64,000 nt of DNA from Bog-473 sp963800725 (GCA_963800725.1 CAWDCE010000027.1:91539-155538), one strand, 5' to 3'; positions 7,193 through 16,389 are shown, counted from the first letter of the stretch. Notes: generated by a model not told the origin, from the letters alone. A program made the numbers and translations.

Positions 7193-8881
7193 TCAGCTCC
7201 CGTGCAGCAGCCCAATGACCACCGAATCGTAGAGTGCCTGCCAGCTGGCCTCGATGATGTTCTCCGACACCCCAATGGTGGTCCACGTGACCAGGCCGTC
7301 GGTGGTATCGACGAGGACCCGGGTCACGGCCCCAGTTCCTTGGCCCGCACTCAGCACGCGCACCCGGTAGTCGGTGAGATGGATTGATCCGAGGACCGGG
7401 AACTTGGGCTCGATCGCCGCTCGAAGCGCCGCATCGAGCGCGTTGACCGGACCGTTGCCTTCGGCGGTGGCCACAATGCGTTCGTCGCCGACATGGACCT
7501 TGACGGTCGCTTCGGTGGTGACCCCGAGCGCACTGGCGGTTGACGTGACCGAGTCGGCCGGGTCCGTGTGGTCGGTGATGACCCGGAATGACTCGACGCT
7601 GAAGTAGCCGGGCTTCCAGCCCGTCGCCCGACGCAACAACAGTTCGAGCGACCCGTCGGCCACTTCGAAGTGGTAGCCCTCGTGCTCGAGGCGCTTGAGC
7701 TCTTCGAGCACGCCACCGAGCAGGTCGCCATCGATCTCGAGGCCGAGTTCGGCCGCCTTCATGGCCAAGGTGGAGCGCCCTGCCATCTCCGAGACCACCA
7801 CGCGCGTCCCGTTCCCAACGGCGTTGGGCTCGATGTGCTCGTAGAGGTCGGCGCTGCGGGCGACCGCGCTTGCGTGCAAGCCACCCTTGTGTGCGAAGAC
7901 CGAGTTCCCGACGTAGGGCTGCTGGGGATTGGGCGAGATGTTGACGAGCTCGGCGATGTGATGGGCCACCGGGGTTAACAGCTCGAGGCGGTCGTTCGGG
8001 ATGGTGCGGATGTTGAGTTTCAACGACAGGTTCGGGATGGCGGCCGACAGGTCGGTGTTCCCGGCCCGCTCGCCATAGCCGTTGATGCAGCCCTGGACCT
8101 GGGTTGCCCCGGCTTGGACCGCGACCAACGAGTTCGCCACCGCACACCCCGCATCGTTGTGGCAGTGGATCCCGAGTTGTGCGCTGGTGTGTTCGCGCAC
8201 ATCGGCCACCGCCGCGCCGATGTCGTCGGGGAGCGAACCGCCATTGGTGTCACACAGCACCAGCGCCTCGGCGCCCGCCTCTTCGGCCGCGCTGAGCACC
8301 CGAAGCGCGAAGTCGCGGTTGCGCCGGTAACCGTCGAAGAAGTGCTCGGCGTCGAGAAAGACCCGCAGGTCGTGCTTGATCAGGTACTCGATCGAGTCGC
8401 TGACCATGGCCACGCCTTCGTCGAGCGAGGTGCGCAGCGCCTCGGCGACGTGGCGATCCCAGGTCTTGGCCACGATGCAGGCGACCGGCGCCCCGGCCCC
8501 AATCAAGTTGGCCAGCACCGCATCCTCGTGGGGGGCGACGCCGGCGCGGCGCGTCGATCCGAACGCGACGAGCGTGGCCGTGGCCAGCTTCAGCTCCTTT
8601 TGCGCCCGGGCGAAGAACTCCACGTCTTTCGGATTCGCCCCGGGCCAACCGCCCTCGATGAAGGTGACGCCGAGGTGGTCGAGTTGCTCGGCCACGCGCA
8701 GCTTGTCATCGACCGAGAGCGACAACCCCTCTTGTTGACTGCCGTCGCGCAAGATCGTGTCGAAGATGTCGACCGAGGTCGGGAGGTCGGGCAGCTCGTA
8801 GTCGTGGGCGTGGTGCGTCTGGCCGTTGGCGTGGGTGTGGCGGGTCGCGCCGTGCTGATGTGCGGTGCCCTCACTCGACAT
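7193..8881 (-). CDS. cimA: Citramalate synthase (CimA-type alpha-isopropylmalate/homocitrate synthase family)
   Basis: Condenses pyruvate with acetyl-CoA to citramalate, giving 2-ketobutyrate and then isoleucine without threonine. The domain order is an N-terminal TIM barrel with IFDTILRDGSQQEGLSLSVD, FIEGGWPGANPKD, metal-binding GIHCHNDAGCAVANSL and GYGERAGNTDL, then a LeuA-type regulatory domain from about residue 400 (GNGPVNALDAALR). The FIEGGWPG and FVFLDAEHFFDGY-like signatures separate CimA from LeuA. The first 28 residues are unusual for their histidine content (HQHGATRHTHANGQTHHAH), a possible metal-binding tail. The ATG overlaps the ilvE stop by 11 bases, implying translational coupling in the leuB-ilvE-cimA run. 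Confidence 0.93.
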   Translation of the reverse strand: MSSEGTAHQHGATRHTHANGQTHHAHDYELPDLPTSVDIFDTILRDGSQQEGLSLSVDDKLRVAEQLDHLGVTFIEGGWPGANPKDVEFFARAQKELKLATATLVAFGSTRRAGVAPHEDAVLANLIGAGAPVACIVAKTWDRHVAEALRTSLDEGVAMVSDSIEYLIKHDLRVFLDAEHFFDGYRRNRDFALRVLSAAEEAGAEALVLCDTNGGSLPDDIGAAVADVREHTSAQLGIHCHNDAGCAVANSLVAVQAGATQVQGCINGYGERAGNTDLSAAIPNLSLKLNIRTIPNDRLELLTPVAHHIAELVNISPNPQQPYVGNSVFAHKGGLHASAVARSADLYEHIEPNAVGNGTRVVVSEMAGRSTLAMKAAELGLEIDGDLLGGVLEELKRLEHEGYHFEVADGSLELLLRRATGWKPGYFSVESFRVITDHTDPADSVTSTASALGVTTEATVKVHVGDERIVATAEGNGPVNALDAALRAAIEPKFPVLGSIHLTDYRVRVLSAGQGTGAVTRVLVDTTDGLVTWTTIGVSENIIEASWQALYDSVVIGLLHGS

Positions 8882-9800
8882 GATCGAGCCAGTCCTTGTA
8901 CTGATCGACCTCACCGCGGACGGTGGCGAAGTAGATCTCTTGGATCTTGGTGGTGATCGGTCCGGGCCGTCCGAGCCCGACCTCGCGGTCGTCGACCGAG
9001 CGGATCGGGACCACCTCGGCCGCGGTCCCCGACAAGAAGGCCTCGTCCGCCAGGTAGAGATCGGTGCGGATGATGGATTCGTGGCGCACCTCGATCCCGA
9101 GGTCATGCGCAATTGTTTCGATGGAGTGCTGGGTGATGCCGGCCAACGCACCGGCATCAGAGGTCGGTGGGGTGATGATGACGCCGTCGCGGACGATGAA
9201 GATGTTCTCCCCGGTGCATTCGCTCACCGTGCCGTTGGGAGCCAACAAGATCGCCTCGTCGTAACCGCCCTTGATGGCCTCGACCTTGGCCAGCGACGAG
9301 TTCACGTACATGCCAGTGCCCTTGGCCGCCGTCGGGACGGCGTTGGGATCGTGCCGGCGCCACGAGCTGATCTTCACCGACACACCGTTGGCCACGCCGT
9401 CGTCGCCGAGGTAGGTCCCCCACGGCCAGGCCGCGATCGAGACGTTGGTCGGGCTCGGCAGGGGGTTGAGTCCCATCTCGCCGTACCCCAAGAAGACCAG
9501 CGGGCGCAGGTAGCACCCGTCGGTCAGACCGTTGACCCGCACGACGTCACGGGTGGCGTCGATGATCTCGTCGACGGTGAAGGGGATCTCGATCATGAAG
9601 ACCTTCGCCGAGGCGAAGAGGCGGCGGATGTGGTCGCCGAGCCGGAAGATGGCGACGCCACGCGAGGTCGGGTAGGCGCGGATGCCTTCGAACACGCCGG
9701 ACCCGTAGTGCATCGTGTGGGTGAGCACGTGCACGGTCGCGTCAGCCCAGTCAACGAGCTCGCCGTCCATCCAGATCTTCTCCGTCGGGGTGATGGGCAT
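8871..9800 (-). CDS. ilvE: Branched-chain amino acid aminotransferase
   Basis: PLP-dependent class IV aminotransferase for the last step of Leu, Ile and Val synthesis. Visible are HTMHYGSGVFEGIRAY near the start, the Schiff-base lysine region AAKGTGMYVNSSLAKVEAIK, the ECTGENIFIVRDG motif and the phosphate-binding SGTAAEVVPI. Length is about 309 residues, normal for the family. The ATG at 9798-9800 is chosen because GAGGAG stands eight bases before it; an in-frame start 12 bases upstream has no such site. It follows leuB immediately and overlaps cimA. Confidence 0.96.
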   Translation of the reverse strand: MPITPTEKIWMDGELVDWADATVHVLTHTMHYGSGVFEGIRAYPTSRGVAIFRLGDHIRRLFASAKVFMIEIPFTVDEIIDATRDVVRVNGLTDGCYLRPLVFLGYGEMGLNPLPSPTNVSIAAWPWGTYLGDDGVANGVSVKISSWRRHDPNAVPTAAKGTGMYVNSSLAKVEAIKGGYDEAILLAPNGTVSECTGENIFIVRDGVIITPPTSDAGALAGITQHSIETIAHDLGIEVRHESIIRTDLYLADEAFLSGTAAEVVPIRSVDDREVGLGRPGPITTKIQEIYFATVRGEVDQYKDWLDHVE

Positions 9801-9808
9801 GGTTCTCC

Positions 9809-10861
9809 TCAAAGCCTTTCTGCAATGGCGTCGCCCACGGCGTTCGTGGACAAGGACAAGGACGTCGCGGTCGGGTCGGACATGGCGTTGGTCTGTTCGC
9901 GTAGGGCCTTTTGCACCCGTTCGGCTGCCGCAAACTCGCCCAGGTGGGCCAGCATGAGGGCGGCCGAGTGGATGGCGGCGAGCGGGTTGGCCACACCCCG
10001 CCCGGCGATATCGTGCGCCGCTCCGTGGACAGGCTCGAACACCGAGGGCCCGCTTCGGGTGGGATTGAGGTTGGCCGATGCCGCGAAGCCAATCCCCCCA
10101 CTCACCGCTCCGGCCAGATCGGTCAAGATGTCGCCGAAGAGGTTGTCAGTCACGATCACGTCGTAGCGCTTGGGCTGCTCGACCAGGTAGATGCAGGCCG
10201 CGTCGACGTGGTTGTAGTCCCAAGTCACGTCGGGGAACTCGGCGGCCACGTCGCTGACGGTTCGTTGCCACAGGTCGCCGGCGAAGGTCAGCACATTGGT
10301 CTTGTGCACCAAGGTGAGCTTGTGCTCGGGTCGGCTGTTGGCGAGTTCGAAGGCGTACCGCACGCAGCGCTCGACCCCGAAGCGAGTGTTGACCGAGCCT
10401 TGGGTCGCCACCTCGTGCGGCGTGTTGTGGCGCAAGAAGCCGCCTTCTCCGGCGTAGGTACCCTCGGTGTTCTCGCGAATGACGACGAAATCGGCCCCCT
10501 CGGCGATTGAACCGGGTACGCCGGTGAAGGGGCGCAAGTTGATGTAGAGATCCAACGAGAAGCGCAGCTTGAGGAGGAGTCCCCGCTCCAGCGTGCCGGG
10601 GGGCACCGAGGTGTCCCCGACTGGCGGTCCAATGGCCCCGAGCAAGATGGCGTCGAACGTGGAGAGCTCGGCGAGGGTCTCGTCGCTCAGCACCGTGCGG
10701 TCACGCAGGTACCGGGCCGCCCCGAGGTCGAAGTGCGTCGTGGTGAACTCCACCCCGGCCGCCCGGATCACCTTGAGCGCCTCCGCACAGACCTCGGGCC
10801 CGATCCCGTCCCCGCCGATGACGGCGATACGCCAACTGGTTGGAGTGGTCGTGCTGGTCAC
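9809..10861 (-). CDS. leuB: 3-isopropylmalate dehydrogenase
   Basis: NAD-dependent oxidative decarboxylation of 3-isopropylmalate, the third leucine-specific step. It shows IAVIGGDGIGPEVCAEALKV, LLKLRFSLDLYINLRPF, VVIRENTEGTYAGEGG, the catalytic lysine region LVHKTNVLTFAGDLW, and the metal and NAD site DNLFGDILTDLAGA with SVFEPVHGAAHDIAGRGVAN. Length is 350 residues, as expected. It is the first gene of a long minus-strand run, and its own leader carries a Val/Ile-containing leader peptide and terminator, so it is probably controlled by attenuation. Confidence 0.96.
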   Translation of the reverse strand: MTSTTTPTSWRIAVIGGDGIGPEVCAEALKVIRAAGVEFTTTHFDLGAARYLRDRTVLSDETLAELSTFDAILLGAIGPPVGDTSVPPGTLERGLLLKLRFSLDLYINLRPFTGVPGSIAEGADFVVIRENTEGTYAGEGGFLRHNTPHEVATQGSVNTRFGVERCVRYAFELANSRPEHKLTLVHKTNVLTFAGDLWQRTVSDVAAEFPDVTWDYNHVDAACIYLVEQPKRYDVIVTDNLFGDILTDLAGAVSGGIGFAASANLNPTRSGPSVFEPVHGAAHDIAGRGVANPLAAIHSAALMLAHLGEFAAAERVQKALREQTNAMSDPTATSLSLSTNAVGDAIAERL

Positions 10862-10909
10862 TTCGTGGTGCTCCTGTTTCTCGATCTGCGATGAATGGGC
10901 CGGGAATTG

Positions 10910-10935
10910 AAAAACCGCCCACCGAGTGGACGGTT
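10910..10935 (-). terminator. Intrinsic terminator in the leuB leader (attenuator)
   Basis: On the minus strand a stem AACCGTCCAC / GTGGGCGGTT with a three-base loop is followed by TTTTT, a standard intrinsic terminator. It lies between a leader peptide and leuB, so it would stop transcription before the gene unless ribosome stalling on the leader prevents hairpin formation. Confidence 0.75.
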
Positions 10936-10939
10936 CAAC

Positions 10940-10962
10940 GGCGCGCGGGGATGCAGCGCGCC
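10940..10962 (-). promoter_or_regulatory. Pause/anti-terminator hairpin of the leuB attenuator
   Basis: GGCGCGC (10956-10962 on this strand) pairs with GCGCGCC (10940-10946). The stem begins inside the stop codon of the leader peptide, so a translating ribosome would cover it. The ilvB leader has the same GGCGCGC stem at the same place. Confidence 0.6.
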
Positions 10963-11000
10963 TAGTGAATAATGCCTACAACGTGCTCGGAGAGGTACAT
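10962..11000 (-). CDS. leuB-operon leader peptide (Val/Ile-containing)
   Basis: A 12-residue open frame, MYLSEHVVGIIH, ends in TAG directly at the first hairpin of the leader. It contains Leu, two Val and two Ile, the products of the operon it precedes. This is the arrangement of a ribosome-mediated attenuator: shortage of charged tRNA-Val or tRNA-Ile stalls the ribosome and should change the downstream fold. The ribosome site is weak (GAGAG about 15 bases upstream). Confidence 0.65.
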   Translation of the reverse strand: MYLSEHVVGIIH

Positions 11001-11159
11001 GCGCCAATAGTCTCTCGCAGCCAAGCGCCCTCGTCAACACAGCGGCGCCCCCGGTTCGACCCGAAGCGGGCGGATTCCGTCGCTGCGCGGGGGCGATTAG
11101 CCTGTATCGCGCCGCGGCGGTGCAGGGCACCCCGGGCCACCTCCACCGAAGGAAACGCA

Positions 11160-11660
11160 GTGACCAACGCATCTTCGAATGACACAGAAGCGACCCAGCT
11201 CACCCAAGGGACCTACGACCGCCTGCACGCGGAGTTGGCCGACCTGACCACGAGGGGCCGGGTCGAGATCGCCGAGCAGATCGAAGCCGCCCGCGCCCTC
11301 GGCGACCTCAAGGAGAACGGTGACTATCACGCCGCCAAAGACGCACAGGGCAAGATGGAGTCGCGCATCCGCCAGCTCCAGGCGATGCTCAAAGACGTCA
11401 AGCTTGTCGACGAGTCCGACGCCGGCGACGGCAGTGTCACCATGGGCAGCACGGTGACGCTGCGCTACGAGGGCGATGACGAGGACGATACCCAGCAGTT
11501 CTTTGTAGGCTCGATCGAAGAGCGCCAGGGCGATCTGCCGGTGCTCTCCCCGAGCGCGCCGCTCGGGCAGGTCCTCATGGGCAAGAGCGCGGGCGACACC
11601 GTCGAGTACACCGCTCCCGGCGGCATGCTCAAGGTGCAAATCGTCGAGGTGACCCACTGA
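11160..11660 (+). CDS. greA: Transcription elongation factor GreA
   Basis: Rescues backtracked RNA polymerase by stimulating transcript cleavage. The N-terminal coiled coil carries the conserved acidic tip region ALGDLKENGDYHAAKDAQG, and the C-terminal FKBP-like domain ends with LSPSAPLGQVLMGKSAGDTV and VQIVEVTH. Length is 166 residues. The GTG at 11160-11162 is chosen because GAAGGAAA precedes it and it matches family length. Its TGA overlaps the ATG of leuC (TGATG), so greA and leuCD are translationally coupled, an unusual partnership. Confidence 0.95.
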   Translation: MTNASSNDTEATQLTQGTYDRLHAELADLTTRGRVEIAEQIEAARALGDLKENGDYHAAKDAQGKMESRIRQLQAMLKDVKLVDESDAGDGSVTMGSTVTLRYEGDDEDDTQQFFVGSIEERQGDLPVLSPSAPLGQVLMGKSAGDTVEYTAPGGMLKVQIVEVTH

Positions 11661-11679
11661 TGGCGACTCCCGCGCGACC

Positions 11680-13068
11680 TTGTCCGAGAAGATCTGGGAC
11701 GCCCATGTGGTCCATGCCGCACCGGGCGAGCCCGACCTCTTGTTCATCGACCTGCACCTGGTCCACGAGGTCACCTCGCCGCAGGCCTTCGACGGATTGC
11801 GCCTGGCCGGCCGGACTGTCCGCCGACCCGACCTCACCGTCGCCACCGCTGATCACAACGTGCCGACCACCGACATCGACAAGCCGGTCGCCGACCCGAT
11901 CTCGGCCCAACAACTCCAGGTCCTGACCGACAACTGCGATGAGTTCGGGATCACCTGTTACCCAATGGGCAATCCCAATCAGGGGATCGTCCACGTGATC
12001 GGGCCCGAACAGGGTTGGACCCAACCGGGTATGACCATCGTGTGCGGCGACAGCCACACGTCGACCCACGGGGCGTTCGGTGCCTTGGCGTTTGGGATCG
12101 GGACCAGCGAGGTCGAGCACGTGCTCGCCACCCAGACCCTCGGCCAGGTCCGCCCGGCCACCATGGCCGTCAATGTGGAGGGCACGTTGGCCGAGGGGGT
12201 CAGCGCCAAAGACGTCGCCCTCGCCATCATCGGGGCCATCGGCACCGGCGGGGGGATCGGCCACGTAATCGAGTACCGGGGCTCGGCCATCCGCTCGCTC
12301 TCGATGGAGGGCCGCCTCACTTTGTGCAACATGAGCATCGAAGGCGGGGCGCGGGCCGGATTGGTCGCCCCCGACGACACCACCATCGAGTACCTCAAGG
12401 GTCGCGATCACGCACCCACGGGCGACGAGTGGGACGCGGCCGAGGCGTATTGGCGCACGTTGGTCACCGACGAGGGCGCGACCTTCGACAAGGAGGTCAC
12501 GCTCGACGCGTCGACCATCACCCCGCACGTGACCTGGGGCACCAATCCCGCCCAGGTCGTCGCGCTCAGCGCCAATGTCCCCGACCCAGCCACCATGGAG
12601 GACCCCGGCGAGCGTGATTCGGCCGAGCGGGCGCTCGAGTACATGGGACTCAAGGCCGGGACCCCCATCCGCGACATCCCCGTCGACACCGTGTTCCTCG
12701 GTTCGTGCACCAACTCGCGCATCGAGGACCTGCGGGCTGCGGCCGACGTGCTGCGGGGCCGGTCGGTCCACGACGGGGTGCGCGCCCTGGTGGTGCCCGG
12801 CTCGCACCGGGTCAAACAACAGGCCGAATCAGAGGGCCTCGACAAGATCTTCTTGGCGGCGGGCTTCGAGTGGCGCGAGCCGGGGTGCTCGATGTGTCTG
12901 GCCATGAACCCCGACAAGCTCGCCGTGGGCGAGCGCTGCGCGTCCACCTCGAATCGAAATTTCGAAGGCCGCCAAGGCCGAGGTGGGCGGACCCATCTGG
13001 TCTCCCCCGTCGTCGCCGCCGCCACCGCGGTGGCCGGTACCTTCGCCAGCCCCGAGGACCTGAGCTGA
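11680..13068 (+). CDS. leuC: 3-isopropylmalate dehydratase large subunit
   Basis: Aconitase-family large subunit that isomerises 2- to 3-isopropylmalate with LeuD. It shows KIWDAHVVHAAPGEPDLLF, LHLVHEVTSPQAFDGLRLAG, the substrate loop CGDSHTSTHGAFGALAFGIG and the [4Fe-4S] cysteines in FLGSCTNSRIEDLRAA and GCSMCLAMNPDK. The frame given opens with TTG at 11680. The ATG at 11660-11662 overlapping greA is more likely the true start, with one base lost or gained between 11663 and 11680, since the protein reads MATPAR and then TLSEKIWDAH after a one-base correction. The stop overlaps leuD. Confidence 0.95.
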   Translation: MSEKIWDAHVVHAAPGEPDLLFIDLHLVHEVTSPQAFDGLRLAGRTVRRPDLTVATADHNVPTTDIDKPVADPISAQQLQVLTDNCDEFGITCYPMGNPNQGIVHVIGPEQGWTQPGMTIVCGDSHTSTHGAFGALAFGIGTSEVEHVLATQTLGQVRPATMAVNVEGTLAEGVSAKDVALAIIGAIGTGGGIGHVIEYRGSAIRSLSMEGRLTLCNMSIEGGARAGLVAPDDTTIEYLKGRDHAPTGDEWDAAEAYWRTLVTDEGATFDKEVTLDASTITPHVTWGTNPAQVVALSANVPDPATMEDPGERDSAERALEYMGLKAGTPIRDIPVDTVFLGSCTNSRIEDLRAAADVLRGRSVHDGVRALVVPGSHRVKQQAESEGLDKIFLAAGFEWREPGCSMCLAMNPDKLAVGERCASTSNRNFEGRQGRGGRTHLVSPVVAAATAVAGTFASPEDLS

Positions 13069-13670
13069 TGGAAGCGGTCACCGTCATCACCGGCCGGGCC
13101 GTCCCCCTCGATCGCACCGACGTCGACACCGACCAGATCATTCCCTCCGACTGGCTCAAGCGGGTCGAACGGACCGGGTTCGGTGCCGGGTTGTTCTCCG
13201 AGTGGCGCGACGACCGCGACTTCGTCCTCAACCATCCCGAGTTCGTCGGGGCGACGGTGCTGGTGGCCGGCCACAACTTCGGCACCGGCTCGTCGCGCGA
13301 GCACGCGGTATGGGCCCTCATGGATTACGGCTTCGAGGCCGTCGTCTCGTCGCGCTTCGCCGACATTTTCCGCAACAACTGCCATCAAGCAGGGGCTCGT
13401 CCCGGTCCAGGTCACACCCGAATTCGCCACGACCTGATGAAGGCGGTCGAAGCCGACCCCGCGCTCGAGATCACCATCGACGTGGCCCGGGGCACCATCG
13501 AGGCACCGGCCGCCGGCCTGGCGGCCGAGTTCCCGCTCGACGAGTTCACCCGCCAACGCCTGCTCAACGGTTGGGACGACATTGGGCTCTCCTTGCGCCA
13601 CAGCGACGCCATCTCGGCCCACGAGGAGCGGCGACCGAGCCACCTGCCGTCGGCCCAGTCGACGACCTAG
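13068..13670 (+). CDS. leuD: 3-isopropylmalate dehydratase small subunit
   Basis: Swivel-domain partner of LeuC. It has VTVITGRAVPLDRTDVDTDQ, IIPSDWLKRVERTGFG, HNFGTGSSREHAVWALMDYG and SSRFADIFRNN. Residues about 106-121 then read HQAGARPGPGHTRIRHD, whereas the next frame gives IKQGLVPVQVTPEFATT, which is the family sequence. So there are two compensating single-base errors, near 13382 and near 13434. The ATG overlaps the leuC stop (TGATG). The TAG overlaps the stop of the convergent adenine deaminase by three bases. Confidence 0.94.
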   Translation: MEAVTVITGRAVPLDRTDVDTDQIIPSDWLKRVERTGFGAGLFSEWRDDRDFVLNHPEFVGATVLVAGHNFGTGSSREHAVWALMDYGFEAVVSSRFADIFRNNCHQAGARPGPGHTRIRHDLMKAVEADPALEITIDVARGTIEAPAAGLAAEFPLDEFTRQRLLNGWDDIGLSLRHSDAISAHEERRPSHLPSAQSTT

Positions 13671-15392
13671 TCGACGGCGACGGGCACCAGCTCGAAGGCG
13701 CCGACATCGACCAGCCCCTGGTCGGTCAGCCGCAGCTCGGGGATCACCGAGAGCCCGAGAAAACTCATGTGCATGAATGGGGCGCCAATGGTCGTCCCGA
13801 GCGTGCGGGCGGCGTCGACGAGATGATGGAGCCCAATGGCCACGTCGGGCGCGGCCAGGTCGCTCATCAACCCGCCAATGGGCAGGGCCAGTTCGGCCAG
13901 CACGGTGCCGTCGTCGTCGACGGCCACCTGCCCGCCCCCGAGTTCGGCCAGCCGGGCCACCGCCGCCGCCATCGCCACCGGCCCGTGCGCACCGGCGGCG
14001 CCGACCGCCATGGCGTTGTGGGCGTCGTGCCCGACCGTCGAGGCCAGCGCACCGCGGCGAAGACCGAAACCGTGCACCCACCCAAGGCCGATCCGTCCGG
14101 TGTTGCGGTGACGCTCGACCACGGCCAGCCGGGCCACTTCGGCCGCGGGATCCGACGGGTCGGTGATCAGCGACGCCGTGTTGAGCGAGCCGTCGCGAAT
14201 GCCGATGGTGCGGGCCCGTGAACCGGCACGGTGGCCAATGTCGAACGAGGAGGGCGGGGGCGGCACCGCCAGATGGACGGATCGACGCATGAAGGCAGGA
14301 GCCGGGGTGGAGGGCACGGCCCCGTCTCGGATCCGTCCGTCGGCAGCGACCAGGCGGCCGCGCTGGAAAACCCGGTCCGGCAGGAACCCCGCCAGGGTGT
14401 CGAAACACAAGATGTCGGCCTGGTAGCCCGGGCCGAGCGCACCCAGTTCGCTGAAGCCGTGGTACTCGGCCGGGTTGAGGGTGGCCATGATCAGGGCATC
14501 GATCTCGCTGACTCCGGCCCGAACCGCGAGATTCAAGCAGTCGTTGAGGTGACCGACGTCGACCAGGGTGTCGGGTTCACGGTCGTCGCTGCACAGCGCC
14601 ACGTGGTCCGTGCCGTGAGCGAGGACCGTGGGAATGAGGTCGGCCAGGTTCTGGCTGGCGGAGCCCTGTCGGATGAAGATCCACATCCCCTTGCGCCGCT
14701 TCTCTTCGGCTTCTGCGAGCTCGGTGCACTCATGGTCGGACTCAACGCCCGCAGCCAGGTAGGCGTCGAGGTCCCGGCCGAGCACCCCGGGTGCGTGGCC
14801 GTCGACCCGGCGACTGCCAGCCGTGGCGATGCGGGCCAGCATCTCGGGATCACCGGCGATGACGCCGGGGAAGTTCATGACTTCGGCGACCCCGATGGCC
14901 GCGTGCTCGTGCTGCAACGCAGCCACGTCGGCGGCGAAGAGTTCGGCACCGGGGCTCTCGAACTTCGACGCCGGCACGCAACTGCTCGCGCAGACCCCGA
15001 ACGTAAAGGGCAGTTCGCTCGCCGCTTCGATGAGGGCGGCGACTCCTCGGATACCGAACACATTGGCAATCTCGTGCGGGTCGGCCGCGACCGTGGTCGT
15101 CCCGAGCGGGAGCACGGTGCGCACGAACTCGTCGACCCACAACTTGGTCGATTCGAGATGCATGTGTGCGTCGATCAGGCCGGCGGTGACCGCGGCGCCG
15201 TCGAGATCGATGGTCTCTTTGGCTTCGCGCTCACCCCAACCGGCGATGACGCCGTCGGCGATGGCCAGGTCGGTGCGCACCCATTCGCGCGTGGAAGGGG
15301 ACAAGACCCGCCCACCGCGCAGCAACAGGTCGGCCGGAGCATCGCCGCGGGCGACGGCGAGGACGTGGGGCGAGGACGGGGCGCGGGCCATG
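13667..15392 (-). CDS. ade: Adenine deaminase
   Basis: Amidohydrolase converting adenine to hypoxanthine in purine salvage. It shows the N-terminal beta domain, the metal-binding GLIDAHMHLESTKLWVDEF, GTTTVAADPHEIANVFG, the ALCSDDREPDTLVDVGHL region, and the C-terminal SFDIGHRAGSRARTIGI and ASTVGHDAHNAMAVGA, all characteristic of the Ade/AdeC type. Length of about 574 residues is normal. I chose the ATG at 15390-15392 (MARAPSSPH); an upstream in-frame ATG would add seven residues. It stands alone between leuD and a divergent acetyltransferase. Confidence 0.95.
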
Positions 15393-15452
15393 GTGCAGCG
15401 TAAACCGAACGACATGTGCGATTCATCAACCGCGGCATGTCAGGATCGGGGC

Positions 15453-16335
15453 ATGTTGACGCTTCGACCCATGACCGACGCCGACGTCGAAGGTGCCGTC
15501 GAGGCGTTCGACAGCGGCTTCTTAGCCATGCGCGCCCGCTACGGGCTGCCGGTGACGGCGAACTCCTTGCAGAACGAGCGCCGGCGCCAGATTCGCACCC
15601 GCCATTTCCTCGTCACCGACCCCGAAGGCTCATGGGTGGCCGACGACGAGGGCAAGATCGTCGGGATGTCCCAAGCGACAGTGCGCGAGGGCTACTGGCT
15701 GTTGTCCCAGCTCGGTACTATCCCCGGCCGCCAGGGTCGCGGACTCGGACGCGAGCTTTTGCGCCTCGCCCTCTCCCACGGGGATCCCGAGGGCCCGGGC
15801 ACCATCCAGTGCTCCGCGCGACCCCAAGGCCATGGCGCTGTACTTCACGTTCGGTTTCACCATGCACCCGGTGGTGGCCGGGTGGGGACACGTGCGGCCG
15901 AACACGGTGACCCGACCAAGCGACGTCACCCGGCTCGAGCCTGACCAGGTCACGAGCCGTGAGCTCGATCTGGTCAATGCCATCGACCGCTCCGTGCGCG
16001 GCTCGGCCCGGGCCATTGACCTGCCAGTGATGCTGGCCGAGGAAGGCAGCCGGCTGTTGTTACACGAAGACCAGGCCTACGCCGTGGCCAAGGACGAGCG
16101 CATCGTGACCCTCGGGGCCACCAACGAGTCCTCGGCCGCGCTGGTGCTGCGCACGATGTTGGCCGAATCGCCGCCCGGCGAGACCATCGAGGTCAACTGG
16201 CTCACGTCACGCCAACAATGGGCCATCCGTGAACTCATCGCGGCCGGCATCGAGCTCCAGCCCTACGGCCCGGTGATGGTGCGCGGGATGGACGGCCCAC
16301 CGAGCCCGTACATCCCGAGCGGCGGCTACGGCTGA
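15453..16335 (+). CDS. Tandem GNAT-type acetyltransferase, frameshifted
   Basis: The start MLTLRPMTDADVEGAVEAFD is typical of GNAT acetyltransferases, and the acetyl-CoA loop is in TIPGRQGRGLGRELLRLALS. The frame breaks near 15815 by one base and resumes at AMALYFTFGFTMHPVVAGWG, a typical end of a first GNAT domain. The remaining 150 residues form a second, weaker GNAT-like half with AYAVAKDERIVTLGATNESS and WAIRELIAAGIELQPYGPVM. The acceptor substrate is unknown. It is divergent from adenine deaminase, 60 bases away. Confidence 0.85.
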
Positions 16336-16389
16336 GCGGCGGCTACGGGCCGCCTGGCCGTGGCCGTCGCCGTCGCCCCCCACTGTCCC

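Noticed and set aside
8114..10166. Long plus-strand frames opposite cimA, ilvE and leuB
   Set aside because: Shadows of conserved minus-strand genes without start sites or motifs.
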